64,000 bases of DNA from Paracoccus saliphilus (GCF_028553805.1 NZ_CP067140.1:930001-994000), one strand, 5' to 3'; numbered from the stretch's first letter, positions 1 to 9,826 are shown. The notes: a model not told the origin generated them from the sequence alone. Made by a program: numbers and translations.

Positions 1-1
1 G

Positions 2-814
2 CGGGAGCGGCTGGAACGGGCCCGCGAAGAGGTTGCCACGGGTGCGATCTCGGGCGCGGTCGGAACCTTCGCCAATATCGATCCGCATGTCGAGGAACAT
101 GTTTGCGCGCAACTGGGCCTGCGGCCCGAGCCGATCAGCACACAGGTCATCCCGCGCGACCGCCACGCGATGTTCTTTGCCACGCTCGGGGTGATCGCGT
201 CGTCCATGGAAAATATCGCCATCGAGATTCGCCATATGCAGCGGACCGAGGTGCTTGAAGCCGAGGAATTCTTCAGCCCTGGCCAAAAGGGTTCTTCCGC
301 CATGCCGCACAAGCGCAACCCGGTGCTGACCGAGAACCTGACCGGCCTCGCCCGACTGGTCCGCATGGCGGTGATCCCGGCTATGGAGAATGTGGCGCTT
401 TGGCATGAGCGCGACATCAGTCATTCCTCGGTCGAGCGCGGCATCGCTCCGGACGCGACGATCACGCTTGATTTCGCGCTGAACCGGCTGGCGGGTGTGG
501 TCGACAAGCTGGTCGTCTATCCCGAGACCATGCTGGCCAATATGAACAAGTTCAAAGGCCTGGTGATGAGCCAGCGGGTCCTGCTGGCACTGACCCAAGC
601 GGGTGTTTCGCGCGAGGACGCCTATCGCCTGGTGCAGCGCAACGCCATGAAGGTCTGGGAGGAAGGCAAGGATTTCAAAGAGGAATTGCTGGCCGATGCG
701 GAAGTGACCGCGGCCTTGTCCCGCGAGGAGATCGAGGAGAAATTCGATCTCGGATATCATACCAAGCATGTCGATACGATTTTCGCGCGGGTCTTCGGAG
801 AAAAACCGGCCTGA
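2..814 (+). CDS. purB: Adenylosuccinate lyase, 5'-truncated by window edge
   Basis: Adenylosuccinate lyase acts twice in purine synthesis, releasing fumarate from SAICAR and from adenylosuccinate. The open frame runs in from the left edge with no start in the window, so the N-terminal part is missing and 270 residues are visible. The fumarase/aspartase superfamily signature GSSAMPHKRNP is present, preceded by a stretch (GAVGTFANIDPHVEE) typical of PurB. The C-terminal half is intact and ends in TGA. The next gene starts 84 bases downstream on the same strand. I am confident in the family; the start is outside the window. Confidence 0.95.
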   Translation, partial: RERLERAREEVATGAISGAVGTFANIDPHVEEHVCAQLGLRPEPISTQVIPRDRHAMFFATLGVIASSMENIAIEIRHMQRTEVLEAEEFFSPGQKGSSAMPHKRNPVLTENLTGLARLVRMAVIPAMENVALWHERDISHSSVERGIAPDATITLDFALNRLAGVVDKLVVYPETMLANMNKFKGLVMSQRVLLALTQAGVSREDAYRLVQRNAMKVWEEGKDFKEELLADAEVTAALSREEIEEKFDLGYHTKHVDTIFARVFGEKPA

Positions 815-862
815 AAAACCGCTCCGGGTAAATTCGGGTTAGGATCTTCGTGCCAGTTTAAC

Positions 863-888
863 CGTCAGCATGTGATCGATGGCTGACG
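863..888 (+). other. Inverted repeat before the FliG-like gene
   Basis: CGTCAGC (863-869) pairs with GCTGACG (882-888) across a 12-base loop, ending within the ribosome-binding site region of the following gene. There is no T-run, so a terminator is unlikely. It may be an operator or a structure that limits translation. This is sequence observation only. Confidence 0.3.
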
Positions 889-898
889 AGGGCGGATA

Positions 899-1909
899 AT
901 GAATGCGCAAACCGGGCTGAATCCACGGCAAAAGGCGGCGATCATCGTCCGGCTTTTGCTGGATGACGAGGCAGAGGTGAATCTGGAAGGGTTCGACAAC
1001 GACAGGCAGACATTGCTGGCCGAGGAAATGGCGAATATGGACCTGATCGATCGCCAGACCCGCGACGATGTGATCTCGGAATTCTGTGATAATCTCGAAG
1101 CAGTGGGGGTGACCTTTCCCGGCGATCTGGACGGAACGCTGGAGATCCTCGCGGACAGGTTGTCGAAGGATGCGACAGACCGTCTGAGGCGATTGGTCAT
1201 GATGTCGGGGCGTGGTGATCCATGGCCGCGTGTCACCGGGTTACCGCAGGAAGACATCCAGGTCTTGGCTGAGAACGAGGCGGTCGAACTGGTCGCCGTG
1301 ATGCTGTCCAAACTGTCCGTTGCACAGGCCTCCAAGACCTTCTCCGCGCTGGATCGCGAAAGGGCGCAGATGGTGGCTCAGGCGATGGCGATGACACGGG
1401 ATATCGGCCCGCAGGCATTGCAACGGATCGGCCTGGTCCTGGCCCAGGCGGCTGATGCCTTGCCGCATCCGGGCATGGAAGCACCGGCCAGCGGTCGGAT
1501 GGGCGACATATTGAATTTCGCGAGTTCCGATCTTCGTGACGATGTTCTTGATTTGCTGGATCGCGAGGACGCAGTTTTTGCCGAGGACGTTCGCCGGGCA
1601 ATTTTCACCTTCGCGCATATTCCGGAACGGATAGACCCGCGCGATATTCCGCGGATCGTTCGGGCGGTGGATCAGCAGGTCCTGGTCCGCGCTTTGGCGC
1701 AGAAAACCGAGAAGGAAGCTGCCGCTGCAGCCTTCATCCTGACGAATCTGTCGCAACGCATGGCCGACGGATTGCGAGAAGAGGCAGCGGCTCTTGGCAC
1801 TCTCCGTCCCAAGGATGCTGACGAGGCCGCGAACGAAGTCGTCGCTGCGATTCGCAGGTTGCAGATGGAGGAAGGTTTGACTTTGATACAGCCTGAAGAT
1901 GACCGGTAA
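899..1909 (+). CDS. FliG-like flagellar motor switch protein (orphan)
   Basis: The 336-residue protein has FliG length and the three-part FliG layout. The N-terminal region carries KAAIIVRLLL. The middle domain has ENEAVELVAVMLSKL, which corresponds to the family's EHPQ stretch. The C-terminal domain has DVRRAIFTFAHIPERIDPRD, matching the torque-domain segment, and it ends with a VVAAIRRLQMEEGL helix. FliG normally builds the switch ring and contacts the MotA stator. No other flagellar gene lies nearby; the neighbours are purB and gap. The ribosome-binding site is GAGGG about 6 bases before the ATG. It could be a functional paralogue or a relic; the family call is good, the role is unknown. 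Confidence 0.75.
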   Translation: MNAQTGLNPRQKAAIIVRLLLDDEAEVNLEGFDNDRQTLLAEEMANMDLIDRQTRDDVISEFCDNLEAVGVTFPGDLDGTLEILADRLSKDATDRLRRLVMMSGRGDPWPRVTGLPQEDIQVLAENEAVELVAVMLSKLSVAQASKTFSALDRERAQMVAQAMAMTRDIGPQALQRIGLVLAQAADALPHPGMEAPASGRMGDILNFASSDLRDDVLDLLDREDAVFAEDVRRAIFTFAHIPERIDPRDIPRIVRAVDQQVLVRALAQKTEKEAAAAAFILTNLSQRMADGLREEAAALGTLRPKDADEAANEVVAAIRRLQMEEGLTLIQPEDDR

Positions 1910-2018
1910 ACAAAGGCGGAATCGCCTTCACCAGCAGGCTGGCGGAATTTCGTCCGATATGACCATGATATCTTGCCGCCAGTCGAAAGAAGCGCAATAA
2001 GCACCGTCGGAGGCTCTC

Positions 2019-2162
2019 ATGAACAATCAGATTGCCATTTCTCTTGCGGTACTAATCATTGGCCTATTCGTCGTGGATCACTTCTGGCTGCATATGGGCT
2101 TGCCGGTGCTTGCCGGCAAAGAGTTCAGCCGTCTGATCGATTTTATCATCTTCTGGAGATAG
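2019..2162 (+). CDS. Small single-span membrane protein
   Basis: This is a 47-residue ORF (MNNQIAISLAVLIIGLFVVD...) with a clean CGGAGG ribosome-binding site five bases before the ATG. Residues 5-19 form a hydrophobic transmembrane segment. After it come DHFWLHMG and a C-terminal amphipathic tail ending in FIIFWR. I recall similar short proteins upstream of gap in other Rhodobacteraceae, but assign no function. It probably sits in the inner membrane. It lies 153 bases before gap on the same strand and could be co-transcribed with it. Confidence 0.7.
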   Translation: MNNQIAISLAVLIIGLFVVDHFWLHMGLPVLAGKEFSRLIDFIIFWR

Positions 2163-2315
2163 GATTGGCGAACATCTCCGGGTTCCATTCGTCTTCATAG
2201 ACATAATGGCAGAACCCCGCTCGCCACGCATTGCCTGAACCCTTCAGGGCATTTGCATCGGCCCTCAAGCCACGCTAGAGGAAACGCAACGTCATCTGGT
2301 CGGGAGAAAAAAACC

Positions 2316-3317
2316 ATGGCTGTCAAAGTCGCCATCAACGGTTTCGGTCGCATCGGGCGCAACGTGCTGCGCGCTATCGTGGAGTCAGGACGCACGGATA
2401 TCGAGGTCGTCGCCATCAACGATCTCGGCCCGGTCGAGACCAATGCCCATTTGCTGCGCTATGACAGCGTGCATGGCCGCTTTCCCGCCGAAGTCAAAGT
2501 GAACGGTTCGACGATCGATGTGGGCCGTGGCCCGATCGAAGTCAGCGCGATCCGCAACCCGGCCGAACTGCCCTGGAGCAATGTGGATGTCGTGCTGGAA
2601 TGCACCGGCATCTTTACCTCGAAGGAAAAATGCCAGGCGCATCTCGAGAACGGCTCCAAGCGCGTGTTGATCTCGGCTCCCGGCACGGATGCCGACAAGA
2701 CCATCGTCTTCGGCGTTAATGACGGCACCCTGACCAGCGATGACATCGTTGTCTCGAACGCGAGCTGCACGACGAACTGCCTGTCGCCGGTTGCCAAGGT
2801 CCTGAACGACAGCATCGGCATCACCCGTGGCTTCATGACCACGATTCACAGCTATACCGGCGATCAGCCGACGTTGGACACGATGCACAAGGACCTGTAC
2901 CGCGCCCGCGCCGCCGCGTTGTCGATGATCCCGACCTCCACCGGTGCCGCAAAGGCCGTGGGGCTGGTGCTGCCCGAGCTGAAAGGGCGCCTGGACGGTG
3001 TTGCGATCCGTGTGCCGACGCCGAATGTCTCGGTCGTCGATCTGACATTCGAAGCCGCGCGCGATACCTCGGTCGAAGAGATCAACACCGCCATCAAAGC
3101 CGCCGCAGACGGCCCGCTGAAAGGTGTGCTTAGTTACACCGAAGAACCGCTTGTCTCGTCGGATTTCAACCACGACCCGCATAGCTCGATCTTCCACATG
3201 GACCAGACCAAGGTCATGGAAGGCAAACTGTGCCGCATCCTGACCTGGTATGACAATGAATGGGGCTTCTCGAACCGCATGTCGGATACCGCGGTAGCGA
3301 TGGGCAAGCTGATCTGA
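2316..3317 (+). CDS. gap: Glyceraldehyde-3-phosphate dehydrogenase, type I
   Basis: A 333-residue NAD-dependent glycolytic/gluconeogenic enzyme that interconverts glyceraldehyde-3-phosphate and 1,3-bisphosphoglycerate in the cytoplasm. The N-terminal Rossmann motif NGFGRIGRN (residues 9-17) and the active-site motif SNASCTTNC, with catalytic Cys151, are intact. HSYTGDQ and the C-terminal [11 protein letters not shown] are also typical. The ATG at 2316 was chosen because the family begins [15 protein letters not shown] and a GGGAGA ribosome-binding site precedes it; the frame stays open further upstream. The gene is closed by a strong terminator. Confidence 0.97.
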   Translation: MAVKVAINGFGRIGRNVLRAIVESGRTDIEVVAINDLGPVETNAHLLRYDSVHGRFPAEVKVNGSTIDVGRGPIEVSAIRNPAELPWSNVDVVLECTGIFTSKEKCQAHLENGSKRVLISAPGTDADKTIVFGVNDGTLTSDDIVVSNASCTTNCLSPVAKVLNDSIGITRGFMTTIHSYTGDQPTLDTMHKDLYRARAAALSMIPTSTGAAKAVGLVLPELKGRLDGVAIRVPTPNVSVVDLTFEAARDTSVEEINTAIKAAADGPLKGVLSYTEEPLVSSDFNHDPHSSIFHMDQTKVMEGKLCRILTWYDNEWGFSNRMSDTAVAMGKLI

Positions 3318-3340
3318 TCAGTCAGAACCTTGGGAAAGTC

Positions 3341-3371
3341 AGGCGGCGAGGGTACACCTCGCCGCCTTTTT
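3341..3371 (+). terminator. Rho-independent terminator of gap
   Basis: An 11-bp perfect stem (3341-3351 with 3357-3367) with a five-base loop GTACA is followed directly by a run of T (3367-3371). It sits 23 bases after the gap stop codon. The convergent exporter gene ends 23 bases further on. Confidence 0.92.
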
Positions 3372-3393
3372 CTTGTTGTAGGGCCGTGCTGGC

Positions 3394-4614
3394 TCAGTCT
3401 TCCAAAAATCGCATCATGAACCATGCAAGGCCCGAGCAGATCAGCGTCGCCGTGATCACCGGCAGTGCCGTGCCATTATAGAGCAGGCCGACCGGCGCGG
3501 CGATGACGGTGGCCAGCACTGTCGAGATTGCCGCAACCACGGAAGCGGCCATGCCGGCGATATGACCCATTTTCTGCAGTGCCAGAGCATTAAGGTTGCC
3601 GAAGGTTACGCCGGCCATGAAGAACACGCTCACCGCCCAGAGAAAGAAGGCCGGAAACTGCAATGCGGCAGGCAGGATGCCGGTCATGATCAGGACCAAC
3701 ATGATCGAGGAAACGCAGGTTTGCATCGTATAGGCCCATTTGGCGATACGGCGCATACCGAAGCGAACGACGAATGTCGCGTTCAACACCGTGCCCGAAC
3801 CGGACAGCAATGCCATGGCCGCGAACCAAAACGGAAAGGCGTCTCCCTTGCCATATGCTTCGCCGAATAGCTGTTGGGCCGAGGACAGAAGGGCGAACAT
3901 CTGGCCGAAGCCGAGTGTCAGGATGAATGTGCACAGCATCACATGGCGGTTGGTCAGGACTTCGCGGGCGGCCTCTTTCAGCGGTGTGACCTGCAAGGGG
4001 CGGCGACGCTCGACGGGCAGGGTTTCGGCCTGGCGCAAGTTCAGCCAAGTGACACCAACCAATGCGAAAAACAGGAAGCCGTAAAAGACGCCATGCCAAC
4101 CCGCCAACCAGATCATGCCAGCCCCAATGGACGGTGCGAGCGCGGGAACAATGATAAAGACCATCATCACAAGGCTGGTGATCCGCGCCATCTCGCGGCC
4201 TGCGTAAAGGTCACGAACCAGCGCGAGGCCGACAATGCGCGGGCCAGCCGCGCCGAGACCCTGCACAAATCGGGCGAAAAGCAGCATCTCTATGGATTCG
4301 GCGAAGATCGCAGCAAGGGTGGCGCATGCGTAAATGGCAAACCCGATTGTGATCGCGCGCTTGCGGCCGATAGCGTCCGAAATCGGCCCCGCAAACAGTG
4401 TGCCGGTCCCCATACCCGCGACAAAGACCGTCAGGATCAGTTGTGCGCGGTTGTGATCCTCGGGGGTCAGGGCTTCGGCGATTTGCGGCAGGGCAGGCAA
4501 CATCGCATCGATGGAGAACGCGATGGTGGCGAAAAGAAAGGCCAGCATTGCGATGAATTCTGGCATCGGCAGACGCCGCACCGGCGCATGCTGAAAACTG
4601 ACGGTCTGGTTCAT
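3394..4614 (-). CDS. MFS multidrug exporter, Bcr/CflA type
   Basis: A 406-residue major facilitator protein with about twelve hydrophobic segments. The Bcr/CflA-type opening is present (MLAFLFATIAFSIDAMLPALPQI), as is the MFS loop motif between TM2 and TM3 (GPISDAIGRKRAI). The TM4-5 region is RFVQGLGAAGPRIVGLALVRD, close to the usual RFxQGxGAA of drug exporters. It sits in the inner membrane and is predicted to extrude small toxic molecules by proton antiport; the substrate cannot be read from sequence. It stands alone between gap and the pdh operon, both of which end in their own terminators. Confidence 0.85.
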   Translation of the reverse strand: MNQTVSFQHAPVRRLPMPEFIAMLAFLFATIAFSIDAMLPALPQIAEALTPEDHNRAQLILTVFVAGMGTGTLFAGPISDAIGRKRAITIGFAIYACATLAAIFAESIEMLLFARFVQGLGAAGPRIVGLALVRDLYAGREMARITSLVMMVFIIVPALAPSIGAGMIWLAGWHGVFYGFLFFALVGVTWLNLRQAETLPVERRRPLQVTPLKEAAREVLTNRHVMLCTFILTLGFGQMFALLSSAQQLFGEAYGKGDAFPFWFAAMALLSGSGTVLNATFVVRFGMRRIAKWAYTMQTCVSSIMLVLIMTGILPAALQFPAFFLWAVSVFFMAGVTFGNLNALALQKMGHIAGMAASVVAAISTVLATVIAAPVGLLYNGTALPVITATLICSGLAWFMMRFLED

Positions 4615-4733
4615 CGGAAGATACCTATCGGTTGAAGCCAGCCCATAGCGATTTTTTGCACGATGTGCAAGATATGGTTGCGGCGGAGATCACTCCGGGA
4701 CCATCGAATTGCAGGTGGGTCTGGCTGTCAAAG

Positions 4734-4761
4734 AAAAAGAGGGCCGCAAGGCCCCCTTTTC
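4734..4761 (-). terminator. Rho-independent terminator of the pdh operon (potentially bidirectional)
   Basis: GGGCC (4741-4745) pairs with GGCCC (4750-4754) around a GCAA loop. The stem extends through a mismatch into A-rich/T-rich flanks, so read on the minus strand it ends in a U-rich tail. It lies about 25 bases past the pdhC stop. T-rich sequence on the plus strand gives it bidirectional potential. Confidence 0.85.
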
Positions 4762-4785
4762 TTGTGCCGAATCTGTGTTTCGACC

Positions 4786-6078
4786 TCAGGCCAGCATGCC
4801 CATAGGGTTTTCCAGATGGTTGACGATGGCCTCGAGTAATTGGGCGCCAAGCGCGCCGTCGATGACGCGGTGATCGACCGAGAGGGTCATCGACATGACA
4901 TTGCGGATCACCACCTCGTCTTCCTCTACCACCGGAGTCTGGATGCCCGCACCCACGGCAAGGATCGCGCCATGGGGAGGGTTGATGACCGCATCGAAAT
5001 TCTCGATGCCGAACATGCCCAGATTCGAGATGGCGAAGCTTCCGCCCTGATATTCATGCGGGGCGAGCTTCTTGTTCTTGGCGCGGTTGGCGAGGTCCTT
5101 CATCTCGGAGGACAGGGCCGACAGCGTCTTTTGCTGCGCGTCCTTCAGGACAGGTGTGAAGAGACCGCCTTCGACGGCCACGGCGACCGCGACATCCGAA
5201 GGTTTCAGCTTGATGATCCGATCGCCCGCCCAGACCGCGTTGGCATCCGGCACCTCTTGCAGGGCCAGCGCGCAAGCCTTGATGATGAAGTCGTTAACGG
5301 ACAGCTTCACGCCACGCGCTTCAAGCTGCTTGTTCAGATCGCCGCGGAATTTCATCAGTGCGTCCAGCTTGGCCGAGCGGCGCAGGTAGAAATGCGGGAT
5401 GGTCTGCTTCGCTTCGCCAAGCCGCTGCGCGATTGTGCGGCGCATACCGTCGAGCGTGACCTCTTCGGTTTCCCGATCGGCATAAATCTTGGCGATGGCA
5501 TCCGCCGAGGGGCCTTGCGGGGCGGCGGCAGCGGGTGCCGGGGCAGCTTCGGCCTTGGCCGGGGCGGCTCCAGGCTTCGCGCTTTCGACATCGGCCTTGA
5601 CGATCCGGCCGCGCGGGCCGGAGCCCTCGATCGAGGCCAGATCGATGCCCTTCTCGGCGGCGATGCGCCGTGCGAGAGGCGAGGCGAATATGCGGTCGCC
5701 CGAGGCGGATTTCGGTGCCGCAGGCGCGGGGGCGGGATCAGGTTTGGCCTCTGCCTTTGGGGCTTCGGCAACAGGGGCGGCTTGGGTCTTGGCCGGTGCC
5801 GGGGCGCTGGCGGCGGCGATATCGTCGGCGTTCTCGCCTTCCTCCAGCAGTACCGCGATGGGCGTATTGACCTTGACGCCGGCAGCGCCTTCCTCGACGA
5901 GGATCTTGCCTAAGGTCCCCTCGTCGACGGCCTCGAACTCCATCGTCGCCTTGTCGGTCTCGATCTCGGCGATGATGTCGCCGGATTTGACTTCGTCGCC
6001 CTCTTTCACCAGCCATTTGGCCAGCGTGCCTTCCTCCATGGTCGGAGAAAGCGCGGGCATCAGGATTTCTGTCGGCAT
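4786..6078 (-). CDS. pdhC: Pyruvate dehydrogenase E2, dihydrolipoamide acetyltransferase
   Basis: A 430-residue E2 core of the pyruvate dehydrogenase complex, transferring acetyl groups from lipoamide to CoA. It has a single N-terminal lipoyl domain (residues 1-80) with the lipoylated lysine in ETDKATME (Lys43). An Ala/Pro-rich linker follows, then the peripheral subunit-binding domain ([17 protein letters not shown]) and a second Ala/Pro linker. The catalytic domain ends with the active-site motif [12 protein letters not shown]. It begins 12 bases after pdhB, third in a pdhA-pdhB-pdhC operon, and is followed by a terminator. No E3 (lpd) gene is present here. Confidence 0.95.
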   Translation of the reverse strand: MPTEILMPALSPTMEEGTLAKWLVKEGDEVKSGDIIAEIETDKATMEFEAVDEGTLGKILVEEGAAGVKVNTPIAVLLEEGENADDIAAASAPAPAKTQAAPVAEAPKAEAKPDPAPAPAAPKSASGDRIFASPLARRIAAEKGIDLASIEGSGPRGRIVKADVESAKPGAAPAKAEAAPAPAAAAPQGPSADAIAKIYADRETEEVTLDGMRRTIAQRLGEAKQTIPHFYLRRSAKLDALMKFRGDLNKQLEARGVKLSVNDFIIKACALALQEVPDANAVWAGDRIIKLKPSDVAVAVAVEGGLFTPVLKDAQQKTLSALSSEMKDLANRAKNKKLAPHEYQGGSFAISNLGMFGIENFDAVINPPHGAILAVGAGIQTPVVEEDEVVIRNVMSMTLSVDHRVIDGALGAQLLEAIVNHLENPMGMLA

Positions 6079-6090
6079 CTCGCTTGCTCC

Positions 6091-7476
6091 TTACTTGTAG
6101 GTGACCTTCTTCACCGCCTCGACAACTTCCGCCGGGGTGATCAGGGCGTGCTTTTCAAGATTGGCGGCATAGGGCATGGGAACGTCCTTGCCGGTGCAGT
6201 TGATCACCGGGGCGTCCAGCCAGTCGAAGGCGTTCTCCATGATATGGGCCGAGATATGGTTGCCGATGGAGCCCACGGGGAACCCTTCCTCGACGGTCAC
6301 GCAGCGGTTGGTCTTCTGGACCGATTCGATGATCGTGGCATAATCGATTGGGCGCAGGGTTCGCAGGTCGATCACCTCGGCCTCGATCCCTTCCTCGGCC
6401 AGCTTCTCGGCGGCTTCCAGTGCATGGGTCATGCCGATGCCAAAACTGACGATGGTCACGTCGCTGCCCGCGCGGGCGATACGGGCCTTACCGAAGGGGA
6501 TGGTGAAGTCTTCCAGATCCGGAACCTCGAAGCTGCGACCATAGAGGATCTCGTTTTCGAGGAAGATCACCGGGTTCGGATCGCGGATCGCTTGCTTCAG
6601 CAGACCCTTCGCATCGGCGGCGGTATAGGGCATTACCACCTTGAGGCCGGGAATGGCGGCATACCATGCGGAATAATCCTGGCTGTGCTGGGCGCCTACA
6701 CGGGCGGCGGCACCGTTCGGGCCGCGGAACACCATAGGTGCGCCCATCTGCCCGCCGGACATGTAGAGCGTCTTGGCCGCCGAGTTGATGATATGGTCGA
6801 TGCCCTGCATCGCGAAGTTGAAGGTCATGAACTCGACAATCGGGCGCAGCCCGGCCAGCGCGGCCCCGGTGCCGATGCCGGTGAAGCCCATTTCCGAGAT
6901 TGGCGTATCGACCACGCGGCGCGGTCCGAACTTGTCCAGCAAACCCTGGCTGATCTTGTACGCGCCCTCGTATTCCCCGACTTCTTCGCCCATCAGGAAG
7001 ACGGTGTCGTCGCGGTCCATTTCTTCTTCCATGGCCTCGCGAATGGCTTCGCGGACGGTCATGGTCTTCATGCTCGTGCCTTCGGGCCAATCGGGGCTAC
7101 GGTCAGCCTGCTTCGCTACGGGCGCAGCTTCGGCACGCTGGATCGTCTGGCCGGTATCATTGGGATGGCCGCCCTTGTCATCCTCTGGCTCAGACGCGGG
7201 AGAGGCAGAGGTTTTTATATCGTCGGCGCTTTCGCCTTCCTCGATCAGGACGGCGATGGGGGTGTTGACCTTCACGCCCTCGGTGCCCTCATCGATCAGG
7301 ATTTTGCCGAGCGTTCCTTCATCGACCGCCTCGAATTCCATAGTGGCCTTGTCGGTTTCGATCTCGGCGATGATGTCGCCGGCCTTGACCTCGTCGCCTT
7401 CCTTTTTCAGCCATTTCGCCAGCGTGCCTTCCTCCATGGTCGGCGACAGGGCGGGCATCAGGATCTCGGTTGCCAT
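6091..7476 (-). CDS. pdhB: Pyruvate dehydrogenase E1 component beta subunit with N-terminal lipoyl domain
   Basis: A 461-residue protein made of a lipoyl domain (about residues 1-80, ETDKATME motif) fused through an acidic, Pro-poor linker to a transketolase-type E1-beta module (about residues 135-461; [14 protein letters not shown] at its start, [15 protein letters not shown] within). E1-beta pairs with PdhA to decarboxylate pyruvate with thiamine diphosphate. A lipoyl domain on E1-beta is known in alphaproteobacteria such as Sinorhizobium and is not a sequencing artefact. Its first 23 residues differ from those of PdhC by one position, suggesting duplication or gene conversion. Confidence 0.95.
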   Translation of the reverse strand: MATEILMPALSPTMEEGTLAKWLKKEGDEVKAGDIIAEIETDKATMEFEAVDEGTLGKILIDEGTEGVKVNTPIAVLIEEGESADDIKTSASPASEPEDDKGGHPNDTGQTIQRAEAAPVAKQADRSPDWPEGTSMKTMTVREAIREAMEEEMDRDDTVFLMGEEVGEYEGAYKISQGLLDKFGPRRVVDTPISEMGFTGIGTGAALAGLRPIVEFMTFNFAMQGIDHIINSAAKTLYMSGGQMGAPMVFRGPNGAAARVGAQHSQDYSAWYAAIPGLKVVMPYTAADAKGLLKQAIRDPNPVIFLENEILYGRSFEVPDLEDFTIPFGKARIARAGSDVTIVSFGIGMTHALEAAEKLAEEGIEAEVIDLRTLRPIDYATIIESVQKTNRCVTVEEGFPVGSIGNHISAHIMENAFDWLDAPVINCTGKDVPMPYAANLEKHALITPAEVVEAVKKVTYK

Positions 7477-7493
7477 ATTCGTCGTCCCTTCCC

Positions 7494-8528
7494 TTACGCG
7501 TGCTCTTCAGCCGAGCCTTGCGGCAGCTCTTCGGCATAGATATCGGTCCACAGCTCTTCCGCTGCGGGCTCCGGGCTCTCCTTGGCGAATTCGGCCGAGT
7601 CGTTCACGATATCCTTGATCTCCTTGTCGACGGCCTTGAGTTCGTCTTCGGTGGCGTGTTTGCCTTGCAGCAGCAGCTCGCGAACATTCTCGATGGCGTC
7701 GCGTTCGTCGCGCATCTTCTGCACCTCTTCGCGGGTCCGGTACTTGGCCGGATCGGACATGGAGTGGCCGCGATAGCGATAGGTCATGATTTCAAGGATG
7801 TAGGGGCCCTTGCCCGCGCGGCAATGCGCGACGGCCTTTTCTCCGGCGGCCTTGACCGCCAGGACATCCATGCCGTCAACCTGTTCGCCCGGTATGCCGA
7901 AGGCTTCGCCGCGACCGAACAGAGAGGTGGATTTGGTCGAGCGCTTGACCGAGGTGCCCATGGCATACTGGTTGTTCTCGATCACGAAAACCACTGGCAA
8001 GTCCCACAACTCGGCCATGTTGTATGTTTCATAGACTTGGCCCTGGTTGGCCGCGCCGTCACCGAAATAGGTGAAGGTGACATTGTCATTGCCCAGGTAC
8101 TTATCGGCGAATGCCAGCCCCGCGCCAAGTGGCACCTGGGCGCCGACGATACCGTGTCCGCCATAGAAATGCTTTTCGCGGCTGAACATGTGCATCGAGC
8201 CGCCCTTGCCCTTGGAATAGCCGCCCTCGCGGCCGGTCAGCTCGGCCATCACGCCGCGCGGGTCCATGCCACAGGCCAGCATGTGCCCATGATCGCGATA
8301 CGAGGTGACACGCTTGTCGCCTTCTTTCGAGCTGGCCTCGAGGCCGACGACGACGGCTTCCTGGCCGATATAGAGGTGACAGAAGCCACCGATCAGGCCC
8401 ATGCCGTAAAGCTGGCCTGCCTTTTCCTCGAATCGGCGGATCAGCAGCATGTCGCGATAGTATTTCAGCAATTCGTCCTTGGAAGTATTGGACGGCGCCG
8501 ACTTGCTGGCAGCGGGTTTCCTGGCCAT
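7494..8528 (-). CDS. pdhA: Pyruvate dehydrogenase E1 component alpha subunit
   Basis: A 344-residue E1-alpha subunit that binds thiamine diphosphate and decarboxylates pyruvate together with PdhB. The cofactor motif [17 protein letters not shown] is complete, ending in the conserved Asn of [14 protein letters not shown]. The active-site loop [13 protein letters not shown] is also present. It is the first gene of the pdh operon, 17 bases before pdhB. Upstream lies an inverted repeat (8560-8579) that may regulate the operon. The start is set by the hydrophilic [10 protein letters not shown] leader. Confidence 0.96.
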   Translation of the reverse strand: MARKPAASKSAPSNTSKDELLKYYRDMLLIRRFEEKAGQLYGMGLIGGFCHLYIGQEAVVVGLEASSKEGDKRVTSYRDHGHMLACGMDPRGVMAELTGREGGYSKGKGGSMHMFSREKHFYGGHGIVGAQVPLGAGLAFADKYLGNDNVTFTYFGDGAANQGQVYETYNMAELWDLPVVFVIENNQYAMGTSVKRSTKSTSLFGRGEAFGIPGEQVDGMDVLAVKAAGEKAVAHCRAGKGPYILEIMTYRYRGHSMSDPAKYRTREEVQKMRDERDAIENVRELLLQGKHATEDELKAVDKEIKDIVNDSAEFAKESPEPAAEELWTDIYAEELPQGSAEEHA

Positions 8529-8559
8529 GCGGGGCTTTCCTCCTGGGTGCTGGTTCGGA

Positions 8560-8579
8560 ATAGTTCAGCGTTAAACTAT
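8560..8579 (-). promoter_or_regulatory. Candidate operator upstream of pdhA
   Basis: ATAGTT (8560-8565) and AACTAT (8574-8579) form a perfect 6-bp inverted repeat with an 8-base spacer, 32 bases upstream of the pdhA start. Position and symmetry suit a dimeric repressor or activator. No regulator is encoded alongside, so the ligand is unknown. Confidence 0.3.
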
Positions 8580-8635
8580 CCGTAGCGTATCGCGCGGGAG
8601 GGTGCAATGCGGGAAACCCACAGGCCCGGAAAGGG

Positions 8636-8929
8636 CTATTGGATGATGATTTCGTCCGGGCGGATCACGCCCAGAACCTCGCGCGCGCGCTCGTCCAGAA
8701 GGTCGAGATCGAGGTATTCATCCGACAGGCGATGGGTCAGGTTCTGCATCCGGCCGACTTCTTTTCGCAGCCGGTCGCGCTCGGCGATCAGCTCCTCGGT
8801 CTCGGCTTCCACCTGAACCCGGCGCAGGATCCCCGAAGGCCCCTGCACGGCGGCAAAGGCGAAATATAGGCCCAGTGCAAAAATCAGTATGAAAAAGATA
8901 CTGGCACTGATCGATAGACGCTGCGACAT
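8636..8929 (-). CDS. ftsB: Septum formation initiator FtsB/DivIC family protein
   Basis: A short bitopic division protein of 97 residues that, with FtsL and FtsQ, links early and late divisome steps. A single transmembrane segment (IFFILIFALGLYFAFAA) is followed by a charged coiled coil (VEAETEELIAERDRLRKEV) and a conserved C-terminal region (DLDLLDERAREVLG). The frame is open to an ATG at 8962; I prefer 8929, which gives MSQRLSIS and the usual short cytoplasmic tail. It is monocistronic-looking, downstream of rlmJ on the same strand, and outside the dcw cluster as is usual for ftsB. Confidence 0.85.
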   Translation of the reverse strand: MSQRLSISASIFFILIFALGLYFAFAAVQGPSGILRRVQVEAETEELIAERDRLRKEVGRMQNLTHRLSDEYLDLDLLDERAREVLGVIRPDEIIIQ

Positions 8930-9000
8930 GAAAGACTGCCCGTTATGTTTTGCGCTGATCATGCCATATGCGGGCGGGCAGGGGAATCCCCCGCCGCGTG

Positions 9001-9780
9001 TCAGGGCAGTTGCCGGAAGAGCTTTTCAAGCCGCGCGGCCTCTTGGGCGAGGCTCCAAGGCGGATTTAGGATGAACATTCCCGATCCGATCATCGCGTGT
9101 CCCGGTCGGGCAGGCGGAAAATCGACTTCCGAGATCAGCGCGTCGGGATATGCGGTGCGGAGAGCGCCGGTCATGGTCTCGTGGCGCCCGTCGGCGAGGA
9201 TCGGATACCAGAGCGCGATGACGCCGACATTCCACTTTCGGGCAATCTGGCCGATGATCCGGGGCAGGGAGTCGTAATCGGCCTTGATTTCATAGCTTGG
9301 GTCGATCAGCAGCATGCCGCGCCTTGGCGTCGGCGGGCAGACAGCCTGCGCCATGCGGAAGCCGTCCTCGCGATGGATCGTGGCAAAGCCCGACACCTGC
9401 GACAAGGCTGCATGTTCCGTCGGGTGCAGTTCGGCCAGGTGGGCGCGATCGCCGGGGCGCAAGAAATGCGCGGCAATAAGGGGGGAGCCGGGATAGGCGG
9501 TCCTGCCATGCACGGCTCGGATATCTTGCAGAGCGCGCAGCAAGGGGTGGTCCGGGGCCAGCCAGCCTTCTGCTTCGGCCCGGAAGATGCCGGCTTGCGC
9601 CTCGCCGGTTTTTGCCGCTTCGGGGCTATTCAGGTCGTATAATCCGCGCCCCGCATGTGTTTCCAGATAGGTCAGCGGTTTGTCCTTGCGCGTCAGGTAA
9701 TCCAGCGCTGCGGCAAGCAGGGCGTGCTTGTGCAGATCGGCGGTATTTCCCGCGTGGTAGGCGTGCTGATAGCTGAGCAT
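9001..9780 (-). CDS. rlmJ: 23S rRNA (adenine-2030-N6)-methyltransferase RlmJ
   Basis: A 259-residue SAM-dependent enzyme that methylates A2030 of 23S rRNA. The family opening MLSYQHAYHAGNTADLHKH fixes the start at 9780. ETHAGRGLYDL is the SAM-binding motif I region, and LLIDPSYE (Asp160-Pro-Ser-Tyr163) is the N6-adenine methylase motif IV. The frame remains open upstream through the sRNA array, but that stretch is compositionally biased and not protein-like. It starts 47 bases beyond the U-tract of the array terminator on the same strand, so read-through could supply transcription. Confidence 0.92.
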   Translation of the reverse strand: MLSYQHAYHAGNTADLHKHALLAAALDYLTRKDKPLTYLETHAGRGLYDLNSPEAAKTGEAQAGIFRAEAEGWLAPDHPLLRALQDIRAVHGRTAYPGSPLIAAHFLRPGDRAHLAELHPTEHAALSQVSGFATIHREDGFRMAQAVCPPTPRRGMLLIDPSYEIKADYDSLPRIIGQIARKWNVGVIALWYPILADGRHETMTGALRTAYPDALISEVDFPPARPGHAMIGSGMFILNPPWSLAQEAARLEKLFRQLP

Positions 9781-9826
9781 GCCTCGGCAATAGACCTGTC
9801 TGGCTTGATCGGGAAGGGCGCTGTGC

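Noticed and set aside
3562..4635. Plus-strand ORFs antisense to the exporter
   Set aside because: They mirror codon bias of the minus-strand membrane protein gene and encode His/Gln/Arg-rich nonsense.
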